Shown piece after piece: positions 1 through 12,396 of a DNA stretch of 64,000 nucleotides. Location of the stretch: contig NC_135362.1 of assembly GCF_051622035.1 (NCBI RefSeq), positions 29,323,001 through 29,387,000 on the forward strand, given 5' to 3'. Within the stretch, counting starts at the first letter, position 1, and each line of letters opens with the position of its first letter. The translations under genes and the position numbers were made by a program. The notes beneath the pieces are model-generated. The model was given only the letters and a program-made list of their open reading frames with translations, did not search any database and had not been told where the DNA came from. The stretch is from Arctopsyche grandis. Its lineage: Eukaryota > Arthropoda > Insecta > Trichoptera > Hydropsychidae.

Positions 1-636
1 GCTGACACCTCCAATTAACAAATGACCTCTATTTATTTGGTCGCTAATTTCGTTTGATTTGATCAGTAAATAGATTATCTGTAATTTATATTATCGGTCA
101 CTGATATCGGTCTGTTTGTCAAAAAATACTTAACACAATACTGACTGTTAATTTTTATTTAAATAGTACAGTTTTTCACAAAAGTTACTGACCATTTATT
201 GAAAAAAAATGACCATTTAAATTGAGGCCCAAACAATGTTCTATTACGAGGAATCCTCAAAATCTTCTTATGATTTTAAAAATACCTACGAAGATTAAAA
301 AATCGTTTAAGGTGATATTTTTAATTAAAAATTAGGATTGTTTTGAGTTACAATTAATTATAGTCAGCTTAGGAGAAAACATCCTTATTTAAATAAAAAA
401 ATTGTATAAATTTCAAGAAAGGTACTTTTTTTAAATATTTTTCCTGCTATAAAAGAAATCACGATGAACAAAAACACAGAGAGCTTCTGTTTGTTCCTCT
501 GATTGTCAATAATTTTAACACACATTCTGATAATCAAAAAAATAAATAATATAACTTGCAAGTCAGTTTTTTAAGCGGGATTTATTTAATTATCAAGAAC
601 TCATAACTAAATTACAATATTACACAGATTCGATCA
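1..636. other. AT-rich intergenic stretch
   Basis: No gene, repeat element or RNA could be recognised. The sequence is AT-rich with short A/T runs and ends at the stop codon of secreted-protein gene A. Confidence 0.5.
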
Positions 637-1454
637 TTATTTTATATTTTTCTTGTGTTTTAGTGTATGAAGGGGCTTTGATTCTGCCAATATAAGAATA
701 CACGTAATACATCCTTTCGTAGAAAAATATTCGAGTTTAGTCATAACTTTGCTGTAAAAGCAGTGATTTCCCAACATTTTGTGCGCAAATATGTCGCAAT
801 CACTCATAAAACTTGTATAATTACCCTAAAAATTCAATTTGCCGACATTACTTACATCCATATGTACATATATTTATTCGAATCCATAAAATACAATTAT
901 TACCTTTTTAACCATACATTTTTCGTCAACATTAAAACTCTTTATGAAAATTTTGCGCAAAAATTCATCCTTGCAAGGATATTCAATGACTCTCTTCATG
1001 ACTGGCCTGTAGTCGCCATTCTTCCAAACCGAAAAACTGAAAGACAACTGAAAAAGTGCAAAATATTTATGTAATTATTAAGTTTTAATTCATATCGTAC
1101 TAAATATAATATATGTATATAGGTATGTACTTTGGCCAATTCATATTCTTCCAGCACATATACAATTGACGATACATTTTGATGACGACCACGGCTTTCT
1201 GCTACGACGATTTTGTGATTGTTAAATTGACCTTTATGGATTGGTTCTATAGAATTACAGTTCGCAACGCTATTGATATTCACGAAGTACTTCCCCTGAA
1301 ACACTCTAATTCGCTAAAAAAATGTGTAAATATATATTAATTAGTGCAGAAAAAAACTTACAAAAGATTTCGGCGACGAGTGAACGATTTCGTCAGCGAA
1401 ACTACTAATTATTAGAATGTTTACATGTAACCAAAAAAATGTAAAACATGTCAT
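637..1454 (-). CDS. Secreted DUF1091-like protein, array copy A
   Basis: Four exons join as complement(637..825, 904..1047, 1131..1295, 1362..1454), all introns phase 0, giving 196 aa. Exon 1 codes a signal peptide (MTCFTFFWLHV..., cleavage near SFA|DE). Exon 2 starts GKYFVNI and has the family cysteine in ANCNS. Exon 3 carries SVWKNGDYRP, a PC motif and a second Cys (EKCMVKK). Exon 4 starts GNYTS and ends in a lysine-rich tail. The product is probably extracellular. The order of motifs recalls DUF1091 / MD-2-like proteins, but that is inference. Unlike B-G, the Asn after the exon 2 cysteine is not in an N-glycosylation sequon (NSI), and exon 4 reads SDCDI where paralogues have DSNAI. It lies at the 3' end of the array. 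Splice sites were placed by alignment with the six paralogues. Confidence 0.85.
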
Positions 1455-1786
1455 TTTGATGTTGAAGGAATTGTTACAAATGATACGAATATGTAAGCTG
1501 ACATAAATTACTTTATGAATGAAGCGGAAATAAATTGTACATATATTGTATGTACATACATACATAGGTATAATATTTTTGAAAACATATTATCATTTAT
1601 AAATAATGAATATATAATATATAATATACATATTTAAATATGACATTATTTCATATAATATAATCAGGAAGTTTGCCGATCATTTGACGGTTGGCTTTCA
1701 AACATTTCACTGTTTTGTCTTAAAAATTTTTAAAATGATAAAAGCTTTGACTATGGTATTTCAACAATGATACCTGCATACATATT

Positions 1787-1912
<126 letters not shown>

Positions 1913-2415
1913 ATATACACATATAATATAGGCTTCCGAGTCCTCCATCATCTCTGGTTTGTCGATGTAATTTAGGGACTTCACATATCCTCACAGAAAA
2001 TAATCCAAAGGTGTTTAATCATACCATCTATGATAATATGTAAAATGGACGTAGCGTATGGTAAGTTTCGCGAACTGAACTACGATTTTCGAAATAAATT
2101 TGCATAACCGAAACAAGCACATATCAGCTGTCAACTGTCAAATTAGGTTTCATTAAAAAAAGTTTTACCAATTCAAAAAACAAACCTTTAAAAAATCCTT
2201 TACATACATACTTAGCATTACATACAACTTGGCAGTGGCGTGCAGTGGAAATTTGCACTGCTTGCATTGGAAATTTGCAAATTTGTCTGTCGTACAGCCT
2301 TACTTACATACGTGTGCAACAAAACAGGGAGATTTTCACCACACGCCACTGATACATATGTATGTACATATTTTCTAGAATAAAACTTTTGCCAGTTATA
2401 ACGAATTTGTTTAAT

Positions 2416-2469
2416 TTATCGATTCCTTTCCAAAACCACCCTTTGAAATATAAACGGGCACAGCACTAG
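2416..2469 (+). mobile_element. Helitron-like 3' terminus
   Basis: A segment with an imperfect stem (around TTTGAAATATAAACGGGC) is followed by GCACTAG and then T, the CTAG|T end typical of Helitrons. Similar ends occur at 12141-12269 and near 24060-24104. The 5' end was not located. Confidence 0.5.
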
Positions 2470-2999
2470 TAAGCAACATATCTAATGATGAAGAAAAAAT
2501 AAGACAATAGCAATAATTAAACCGAAGGAAAATTTTAGAATTATGATACATGTATGTATGTATGTATGTACATATGATTCAGATTTTCAAATGGACTTGA
2601 TCTTCAATAAAAATAAATTTTCCAAGAAAAGTTTAAATTTTCGTAGAAATAACATTTTCAAAAATAATGTACATAATGTTTGAGTACCCACTATCTAATG
2701 ATATTCTAACCACATAAAAATGATTTGTATTTGTATATATGTACGTATGTACATATATAAATAAGTAGTGCCCAATTAAGTATTAGGTGAAAATGAAAAT
2801 TATTTTTTCTATTGCACTGTTTACTTTTGCTTTTACGAATCTTTTTAAGTAGTTTTCGTTGAATTTATTGAACTGTTGAATAAAACTTAAAAAATAAGTA
2901 ACAACACATAAATTATGTTATAAATTTGTTTATTTTGTAATACACAGTGCTGCAAATAAACTCTTGGTGATTTGAGATAATATCAATAAGTTGACTTCA

Positions 3000-3806
3000 T
3001 CAATTTGTATTGCTATTATTGTATACTTTAGCATACAAAGGTTTTGTGTCGGTCACGACAATTATACAAAAAGTAGCTCCTTTGGGCGAATAATATTCAA
3101 CCCTTGTCTGTACTTTACTATAAAAAAAATAGTTTCCAAACAATTTATGCGTAATTGCATTACTGTCTGTAATGAACGAAGAGAAGTTTCCCTGAAAATT
3201 TCAAATCATTTTAATAAAAGTTAAGCATTTGCATTAAATTTGAACAATTATAGTACCTTTTTAATCAAACAGTTAGAATCGACATCCAAACTAATTTGGA
3301 TCAGTTTGAGTGCATATTCATCTTTACATGGATTGTTGATGGTTTTAGTGAGCATCGGTCTAAAATCACCATTTTTCCACACTGAAGTGCTGATTTGAGC
3401 CTGAAATAAATTTCAAAAGATAATAAAAAATTTCAAAATATATATTTTTTAAAAAATCACACCCCTACTTTCTTCAACATATAATCTTCGGCAGTCAATG
3501 AATATCCCGAGACGTTTTGATGATAATCGACACCTTCGATTTTTACATGATAGGTATTGAATACGCTTTCGTGGATCTGTCCAGATACGTTACACTTGAT
3601 CAAGTCTTTAATCAGCACGTAGTATTTTCCCTGTAAAAATATCGTCTGCTTATTATATATATATATCATATCATATCAAACATTATGGAATATGTATATT
3701 AAAAAAAACTTACAAATGAATTCGTCGATGAGTGCAAAACATTGTCGCAAACTCCAAGACCGATTAAAATATTGGTGCATAGAAATAATATCAAAAACGA
3801 CGTCAT
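3000..3806 (-). CDS. Secreted DUF1091-like protein, array copy B
   Basis: Exons complement(3000..3191, 3257..3400, 3469..3630, 3714..3806) give 196 aa. All introns are phase 0 with GT-AG borders (GTAAGT after exon 1). The signal peptide is MTSFLILFLCTNILIGLG. Exon 2 starts GKYYVLIKD and has KCNVSG, a cysteine directly followed by an N-glycosylation sequon. Exon 3 has SVWKNGDFRPML, NNPCKDE and DSNCLIKK. Exon 4 has GNFSSF, SNAITHKLFGNYFFY and ATFCI. It is likely a secreted, disulphide-bonded protein that binds an unknown ligand, if the DUF1091/ML resemblance is right. Upstream, minus strand, a TTTATAAA-like TATA element lies about 50-60 bases from the ATG. No defects were seen, so this looks like a functional copy. 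Confidence 0.88.
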
Positions 3807-4269
3807 TTTTGCAACAGACGTTAATACAACAATGTTAAATTGTGTGTATTATGTTATGTTTATAAATAAAGATAATAAACGATTACCGGAAGTAGACACG
3901 TAGATTTTATGATAATTATTGATAAATGTATAAGTGAGGGTCATTTGTTTGTATTGATTTAAGTCCGATAATGATTGGTTGTATTTTTGCTTTTGTAATT
4001 ATTTTATTTTTTTAACGGGAACTAATTATTTGGCAGGTTAGAAATAACTAAATAGATCAGTTAAAAATTAGGATTAATAATCAGTAATTTATTAAATAAG
4101 TCATCAGTTAAATGATCAGTAAATATTCATTTTTCGGTCAGTAATAACAGTTTTTTCGTAGTAATATCAGTAATTAATTAAATAAGTGATCAGATGAATA
4201 ATATAAATGATAAGTAAAACCAAATAAATTATAATTTTTGACAGTTGGATGATAGCGCGTCGCACATCT

Positions 4270-4760
4270 TAGATCTTAGCAGCCAGCACTTATTTATTTA
4301 AGGGTCAGGTTCGGTTAGGTTAAGTTAGGGTTGGCCCTATTAATTTTAGATTAGGTTGTTACGGTCGGTATTTATTTAAAAATAAAACATATCTTAGTAG
4401 CCAAAACTTATTTATTTAAGGGTCTACCTTCATATATCTACTTTAGTATGCAATCTACCTTCACGTTTTTACTTTAATATGCGGTCTCTGAATAATACAG
4501 ACCCTAACAATTGAATCTAAAATGAATATGGCCAACCCTAATTTAACCTAATCTAACCTGACCCTTAAATAAATAGGTGTTGGCTGCTAAGATATATTTT
4601 TTTGTGAAAATATTGATGAAAGAAAACTTGTTAAGTTTCGGTTGGCCCTATTCATTTAAGATTAGGTTATTAGGGTCAGTATTTATTAAAAAAAAAAACA
4701 TGTCTTAGTAGCCAACATTTATTTATTTAAGGGTCAGGTTACGCTAAGTTAAACAAGTGA
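4270..4760. repeat. Foldback repeat with TTAGGTTAAG-like arms
   Basis: The arm near 4298-4345 (AAGGGTCAGG, GGTTAGGTTAAG, GGTTGGCCC) recurs inverted near 4528-4580 (GGCCAACCC, TAACCTAATC, CCTGACCC). It recurs again in direct orientation near 4635-4750. The core resembles degenerate insect TTAGG units, but there is no long exact TTAGG array. Confidence 0.7.
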
Positions 4761-5846
4761 AAGAAAGCCAGTTGAAAAACGAATTCGAAGATCGCATAGC
4801 AACTGATCAATACAAACTGAACATTTATTATATTCACTGATCAATCCATTATTTTTACGTACCAAATGTTTTTTTTTACTGATTAAAATGAGATTTTTTT
4901 TACAGATCGGTTAAATAGGCTTTAGGTTAGGCCTTTTTTAATTGACCGATTCGCCCGGCATGATTTCCGGGTGGTTTCGGAATTAAAATAAAGTGTCTCC
5001 GTGGATATGCGTATGTGTGTACGATCCCGCGCAGCACACATGAAGCTGACGTCTCCCGTCACCCGGCCTGCCTTCCCTCGGCGCTCAATATCAGGAGCAC
5101 ATATCACACGCTCAAGTCCCCACTTCCCCGGGTCATCCCTAAAGCGGATACTTAAAATGCACCTATTAGTCAGAATGTATTGTCATTGCTCTAATTGGTC
5201 AAACGTTTTAATTCACGAGAACCACTTCACTCTGATTGGTTGTGCACCTTTGTTTAACGCAGAATTTTTTTCCGAAATAAGCCTTTTAACGCTGAATACA
5301 ATACATTTAAGAAAATCGCCAAAGGAATTCTGAATAAACTTATATATAGCATTGAAATCTACGTATATATGTAAGTGCTACATATTCCATAAAATTCACA
5401 CATTATTTCGGAATTTTTTGTGTTTCTATAATCAAAATAACGACGGAATTTAGTAAAAAATTACGTTTTTTTTAAAAGACCGTTTTGACGGAAGCCGTCA
5501 AAACATGAGACGTTGTAACCATGGCCCGCTTTGTATTGGAGTTTTTTATACAATAGTTTTTAATGATTAGGTTTTTTTATTAATAAAAAAATTTAAATTA
5601 TTCAAAAAACCACCTTTATTTTTTTTCGAGCTTTATCGATTAACACAGAACGTTATTTAAAACTGATTTATTTTTATTTTTATTAATTTAACGTTCCTTT
5701 GTTACGACGCAAGTTTTCCATCGATGGAAATCCAAAATTCGCGCTTTATCCCCAGCCTAATACATACGGATATACATACATATGTATATAACATAAAACT
5801 TTTTAAATGATAATATACATATATATTATAAATTCAGACATTTAAA

Positions 5847-5853
<7 letters not shown>

Positions 5854-5924
<71 letters not shown>
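5854..5924. repeat. (AT)n microsatellite
   Basis: About 70 bases of pure AT dinucleotide. Confidence 0.97.
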
Positions 5925-5931
<7 letters not shown>

Positions 5932-6917
5932 TGTATACTGTATTATATAATGTAAATGTCTACATATAGAATATGATATTTATAAAATATTTGAATTCAA
6001 TGCAACGACAAATTTATCTATTAGTGAAGGCATATGACAGAGTATAAAATCTTATAATATCAAGTTTTTATGAGATGAGAGTAAGTCACAGTAAAAAAAG
6101 TAGCTTTTGAGTTGCAAAAGGATGGTAGAAAGCGGTGTATGGATACTAGCTGTCACCCTTTCGATCTGACACAACATTCCGATGTAAATGTTAATGAGTT
6201 CGTTATTAATTAAACTCCTCTAGCTTCAAAATCACATCAAAAGTCTTTGACGGGCAAGAGTTTTATTGAAGTGAAACCAATAAAAATCGTCAAAATCGGG
6301 GAAGAATAAAAAAATGCTCTGTTTAAAAAATTTAGAAATTTTTATACAATATGCATAATATGTATTATATACCTTTATATAATAGATATCTTTATATGAT
6401 ATTTATAAAATTTTATTTGCACGAACCGGAATTTAATTAATAGGGATAATATATTAAATTATCTTTATATGAGAATTAAATAAAATTCTACTTAGAAAAA
6501 TCATATTTCAAAAAAAAGTCGTCATTTGTCGAACAGTGTTATTTATAAAGAATCTGATATAGGAATTTTTAATATCTGTATTTTTCTGGCTGAAATAAAT
6601 TAGCATTGATACCGACTTTTTATTAAAGATTAATTAATGTTAATGTCCAGAGGGGGGGTGTCCCATATACATACATATGTATGTATATTGATTGAACTTC
6701 AAAATTCTACCACGTGGATGACAATTATTTAACCTCAAACTGGCCTTGATGTTCCATTTCTTTCAAATATCAAATCCTTTCAGTTTAAGAAAAACAATAA
6801 TTTCACTAATACAAAATAATACAGAAATTATTCTTTTTTTAACATTTATTATATTTAATACAAAAATATTCGATATGATGAAATCGAATACGTAGCCATC
6901 TTAGGCTTCTACCTAAT

Positions 6918-9682
6918 TCATTGTTTTTTGTTACTCTTCTTGAATTTAGAATAGAGTGGTTTCGTTTCTGCAACTGCATTCATACAAAGAGTAGCTCCAA
7001 CGTCAGAAAAACATTTGACCTGTAATTTTATTTTACTGTAAAAAAAATTGTTTCCCAACAACTTGTGAATCAAGTTATTAGTGTTGGTTATTGTGTTGTT
7101 GTAATTTCCCTGAAAATACGTTTTTAGTTAGATCTCATATGCTGTTTTTGCGATAAACTATTGATGTGTTTCAAATTACCTTCAAAACCAGACAATCTCG
7201 ACCTGATTTCATATTTCCATGGATAAATTCTTTAAAAAATGAATCATCGCATGGTTTTACAATAGATTTGCTGATTATGGGCCTGTATTCTCCATTTTTC
7301 CATAGATATGTTGCGTAAAATGCCTGAAATTAAATTATTTATATATATGTATGTATGTTAATACCTTATTTAGAAGCTAAAAATCACAATCGTTGCCACT
7401 TTTAAAGAATGACCACAAAACTAGATATATAGTTTGTTTTCAACTCTTTTTAATGTACATATATATATATATATATACATATATATAAAAAACCTTAACT
7501 CCTGAACTTTATTCCCAAACTACATATATAGCTACTTTGCAAAAAGGAGTGGATAGTTATAAATTATTTTAATGAATTAGGCCAGCTTTTTTTACTATTT
7601 CGTTTACATACTTTCGTCAGAGTGTAGTCCTTGGGAACAGTGACATATGATTTGATACTTTGTTGATGTCCAACTCCATCATGAGTTTCTATAATAGTTT
7701 CAAAAGTGTTATATATTCCTTCGTGAATCGGTTCAGACACGTTACATTTTTCCACGTTTTCAATCAATAAATAATATTTCCCCTAAAATTAAATATAATA
7801 ATTAAATGAAAGCGTGCTAATTAAAAGAAGGAATTGGTAATTTATTTGCCTATTTTATTTTTATAACCTATTTTATTTTCTTAATAAATAATCTAAAATT
7901 TAAAGAAGAATTCGATGGGTTTTTAAAATATGCATTTTATATACAATGTATGTACATACATAAGACATACATATGTATGTTAGTACATATTATGTTTCAT
8001 AATTGAAAGTACATAATTGTACTTTTTTCGAGGGAGCGTTATGCATGTTTTACTTTCAATACTTTTGAGTTATGAGAAATTGACCGAACAAACAAAATTT
8101 TCGGAACCTTACAAACCCTTTTTAAATATTTTTCATCATCTACTAAATAGATGGGAAAAAATATCATCTTTCATCATAATTCGCTTGAAAAACATTTGGA
8201 TACGAGATGGTGTTCAAAATCGAAAACAGTGGAAGCAGTTCACGGTCAATATGAAGACATGTATTTTCAGTTTTGAACATCATAAAATACGATCAAAATT
8301 TTGCTAATTCACAATCACTTGCGAAACCATTATATTTTCAGATGTACAATTATAAGTTTCTTGAATTTTTAAATCTTTAAATCTCACACTTGATAAATGG
8401 GATAAGGTTAACAAAGCACTTCAGCAGAATGAACAGGATATTTATAGATTATCGTTATTAATTCAGGGTTTCGATGATGATTTTAGGAATTTTTGAGAAA
8501 ATAGCTTAGATGAAATATTTGTAAAACATTGCACATTGCACTAAATTGAATTAAAAAAATATATCTAATTATAAAATTATAAAAATATATAGAATATCAA
8601 TAGAAATCAGAAAGAAATATAAATTTTGATAATAGTATAACAGACTTTCTTAACGCCAAATTCACGAAAAATTCGTGTTTAGTTTTTTATATCTGTCGTA
8701 ATTAATAGTTAAGTTATTAATAATGAATTGGTTACCGGTCAAGACAGATATATGGTTTTAGATAAAAAAAAATTATTTAATACAAATATTTATAAAAATT
8801 AAAATAAATGATAAATAAACGACAAAAAAATGAAAAACCACGACATTTTAATTGTGTTTTTAGTGCACTGATTGCTTTTATAATATGATATTTATTGTGA
8901 AATTGTCAATTTATAATATTAATAATAGCCTGTTTTTTTTTGTTATTTAAATATTTCAATTAATATCTATATTTTTAAAGTAAATTTATTCTTGAAAAAA
9001 TAACTAATGAAAAATCTAAATCTAATGAAAAAATATTAAAGGAGCGACAAATTTGATATTTTCCGAGGGTGCCAAAAACATCGCTATGGCTCTGCCTGCA
9101 AAGTTTGAACATTCAATGCGCCAAAAAAATTGTTTGATTTTTTTTTTAATAAGTAAGAAACTCAATGTTGGTCATATTGTATTCAAAAGAATACAATTTG
9201 ATTGACATTGAGATGAAAAATAAGCATAAAAAACAATACACAGAAGAACGGACAAAAGAAGTGCTGAAATAGTACCCGAGAGAATGTTCAAGGGTGAAAG
9301 GAAGATCGCAATGAAGATGGGTGGATAAAATTTGAAAGAAAGAAAGATAGAAAGAAAGAAGGAAAGAAAAATTGATTGGTGACATGAAATGGATCAAAGC
9401 TTCCCAAAACAGAGAGAAATGGAAGCGGATTGGAGAGGCTTTATACATACATATGTATGTACATGTATTTAAAAATATTCCATAGTAATAAAAACATGCG
9501 TACTTTAATTTTTAGATTTTTATAATTAGACAGTTACGATTTTGAAATGTGTATATATAATATATTTTAATTAAATGACAAAAACTTACAATGACTTTAG
9601 ATGCGGCATTATTAATTTCATCAGCACCTAGTAAATTAAAAAAAATACTCGTACATATCCATGAAATGACGTATTTTGACAT
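6918..9682 (-). CDS. Secreted DUF1091-like protein, array copy C (long first intron)
   Basis: Exons complement(6918..7109, 7180..7323, 7612..7782, 9590..9682) give 199 aa. Exon 1 codes MSKYVISWICTSIFFNLLG, a signal peptide, and ends in GTAAGT. An in-frame ATG 33 bases upstream exists, but the paralogues support 9682 as the start. Exon 2 starts GKYYLLIEN with KCNVSEP (sequon kept) and is the longest of the family at 57 codons. Exon 3 has YLWKNGEYRP and KPCDDS. Exon 4 has GNYNNT, LIHKLLGNNFFY and ATLCM, and ends with a lysine-rich tail. Intron 1 is 1807 bases, against 60-85 bases in the paralogues, and carries a LINE remnant near 9195-9445. The distant exon 1 was assigned because it is the only orphan family exon 1 in the region and orientation and phase fit. 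Splicing across the long intron is inferred. Confidence 0.75.
9195..9445 (+). mobile_element. RTE-type LINE C-terminal remnant
   Basis: The plus-strand frame reads TKEVLK-stop-YPRECSRVKGRS..RWVDKI, with several stops. This is the C-terminal W-T-K..W-x-P-R..K-R..G-R-P..R-W-D segment of RTE-like endonuclease-reverse transcriptases. A second remnant lies at 27380-27600. It sits inside intron 1 of copy C and is degenerate. Confidence 0.6.
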
Positions 9683-10182
9683 TATTGCGTCTGTAAACGA
9701 TACTTGTTCAATCATAAATGTTGGATAGGCTTACAAAGGACGTAGGTATACATTTAATCGACGAGAGGAAATATGATGCTATAAAATACTATGGTGTTCA
9801 AACTTTTTTCAAAACATGCCATCTCTGTAGCAACAATTCTAAAAAAACCAGCTCCTTCTATTTAACATGTAATACGTTAGTCCAGTTTTTCCCAAACAAA
9901 AGCAGCAAAATAAGAAAATTCCGCTTCGCATAAATCGAGTGTAGAAAACGAAAGTAAAACAATAATATGTAGCTTGTTTTGAAAAATTGGAATACTCTTC
10001 TGAAAAACTCGCTAATTAAATCAATTAGATTTTCAGAGTCACTTGCGCTTAAGCCTATTTTAGCTGTCACTGAAAATGGATTCCGAACCCAGGAGTCGTC
10101 CTTACTAGTTTTCGGAAAATATTGCAAAATACGTGTTTTCATGTTATACATACATACATACATATACATATATACAAATATA

Positions 10183-10627
10183 CCAGGAAGGCTTAACAGG
10201 TAAACCCCAAATGCGCCTTCCTGGTCCACATAATTATTACATAGATACATGTAAATCTAAACAATATCTGACATCTATGGTCAGATATTACAGACATCGT
10301 ATTAATACGATAAATAACGATGTAATAACTTTCATGTAACAATACGAATTTTATATTCGATAAACAACCACAGAGACATCTATGGTGAGCAATATGGCGA
10401 AACCTAAGATATAACAATAACTAAAGGTTCGCGACAGAAAATTGGGAAGGAAACGCCAATTTTTACAGGAATCGTTTCAATGAAAATCAGAAAAATTGGC
10501 AAATTCTGATAAGAAACGATCGACCTCGACAAACCAAGGTCTGGCCAACAGCGAGACTTGGCGGGAATCGAACTCGTAACATCAAGTACGAAATAATTCA
10601 ACATTCACCACTAGACCACGCTGCTGG
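10183..10627 (-). mobile_element. tRNA-derived SINE, full length, copy 1
   Basis: On the minus strand the head reads CCAGCAGCGTGGTCTAGTGG (A-box-like) and, further on, GAGTTCGATTCCC (B-box-like). It is followed by a body with AACGATCG and ATTGGCA motifs and a 3' hairpin tail (GCGCA...CCTGTTAAGCCTTCCTGG). The same family occurs at 26796-27187, 39329-39640, 42736-43142 and 52390-52839. Confidence 0.75.
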
Positions 10628-10674
10628 TTATGTAAGTGTTCTAAAAATACTTTGGAAACTTCTTCATCTACTTA

Positions 10675-10960
<286 letters not shown>

Positions 10961-11089
10961 CTATGTAGTCTTTAGTTTTATAAATAGATGGCGGTAGTAA
11001 AATAAAATTATTGGTATTTTTATTCAAAATAATAATCTATATATCTCAATATTATATACAAAACTAAAAAAGAGGTTTGTTTTTAAAAA

Positions 11090-11880
<791 letters not shown>

Positions 11881-12140
11881 ATTAATATTGAGTGGAACAT
11901 AGTTTGGGAATCTCTGCGTTAGACAATACATTAATTTTAATTATTCAACAATACATCGAAATATTATGTATATTGAAAATTTAATTTGAATTTAATTTGC
12001 CCTTTTTAAATTGCTTTGTAATGTTCGGAAACATCTATTTTGTAGCCGTTACATATACATAAGCTGGGCATTTTTTGAGGATAATGGCATTCGTGATTGA
12101 TTTACATATAATATGGATTATGACCAGTAATATATGAACA

Positions 12141-12269
12141 CTAGTATTGTGCCCGTCAATTTTTACATATGTAACGGCTCATATGTACATATGAGCCATA
12201 TTAGAAAGTGGCGGAAGCTCAATTTTCAGTTCCAAAAACACTCGTTGAAATTAACGGGCACAACACTAG
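12141..12269. mobile_element. Short element bounded by two inverted Helitron-like ends
   Basis: The left end reads CTAGTATTGTGCCCGT and the right end ACGGGCACAACACTAG, inverted copies of the same CTAG-terminating sequence about 130 bases apart. The right end carries a CGTTGAAATTAACGG stem. Confidence 0.6.
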
Positions 12270-12396
12270 TTTTTTATAATAAAAAAATAACATTATACAA
12301 AATTTTAATATTCTTTATTTCTATTGTGCTACCAGTTTTTCAGTACGATATACAATTTAAAATTTCTTATGAATGTATGTATATATTTATATAATG

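Larger units (their letters stand above)
3807..6917. other. Intergenic spacer between copies B and C
   Basis: Holds the promoter side of copy B, a foldback region at 4270-4760, a GC-richer island at about 4940-5160 that matches nothing I recognise, an (AT)n tract at 5854-5924 and a short hairpin near 5700-5735. An open frame at 5001-5333 has no recognisable domain and is not called as a gene. Confidence 0.5.

Noticed and set aside
4273..4345. Internal telomere repeat array
   Set aside because: Only a few degenerate TTAGG-like units; a true array would be long and regular.
5001..5333. 110-residue open frame
   Set aside because: No domain, no signal peptide and no splice-supported partner; GC-richer composition alone is not evidence.
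8017..8307. 96-residue frame inside intron 1 of copy C, plus strand
   Set aside because: AT-driven composition, no family motif, and opposite strand to the array.
10590..10627. A functional tRNA gene from the A/B-box pair
   Set aside because: No cloverleaf can be folded; it is the SINE head, and sister copies show the same body and tail.
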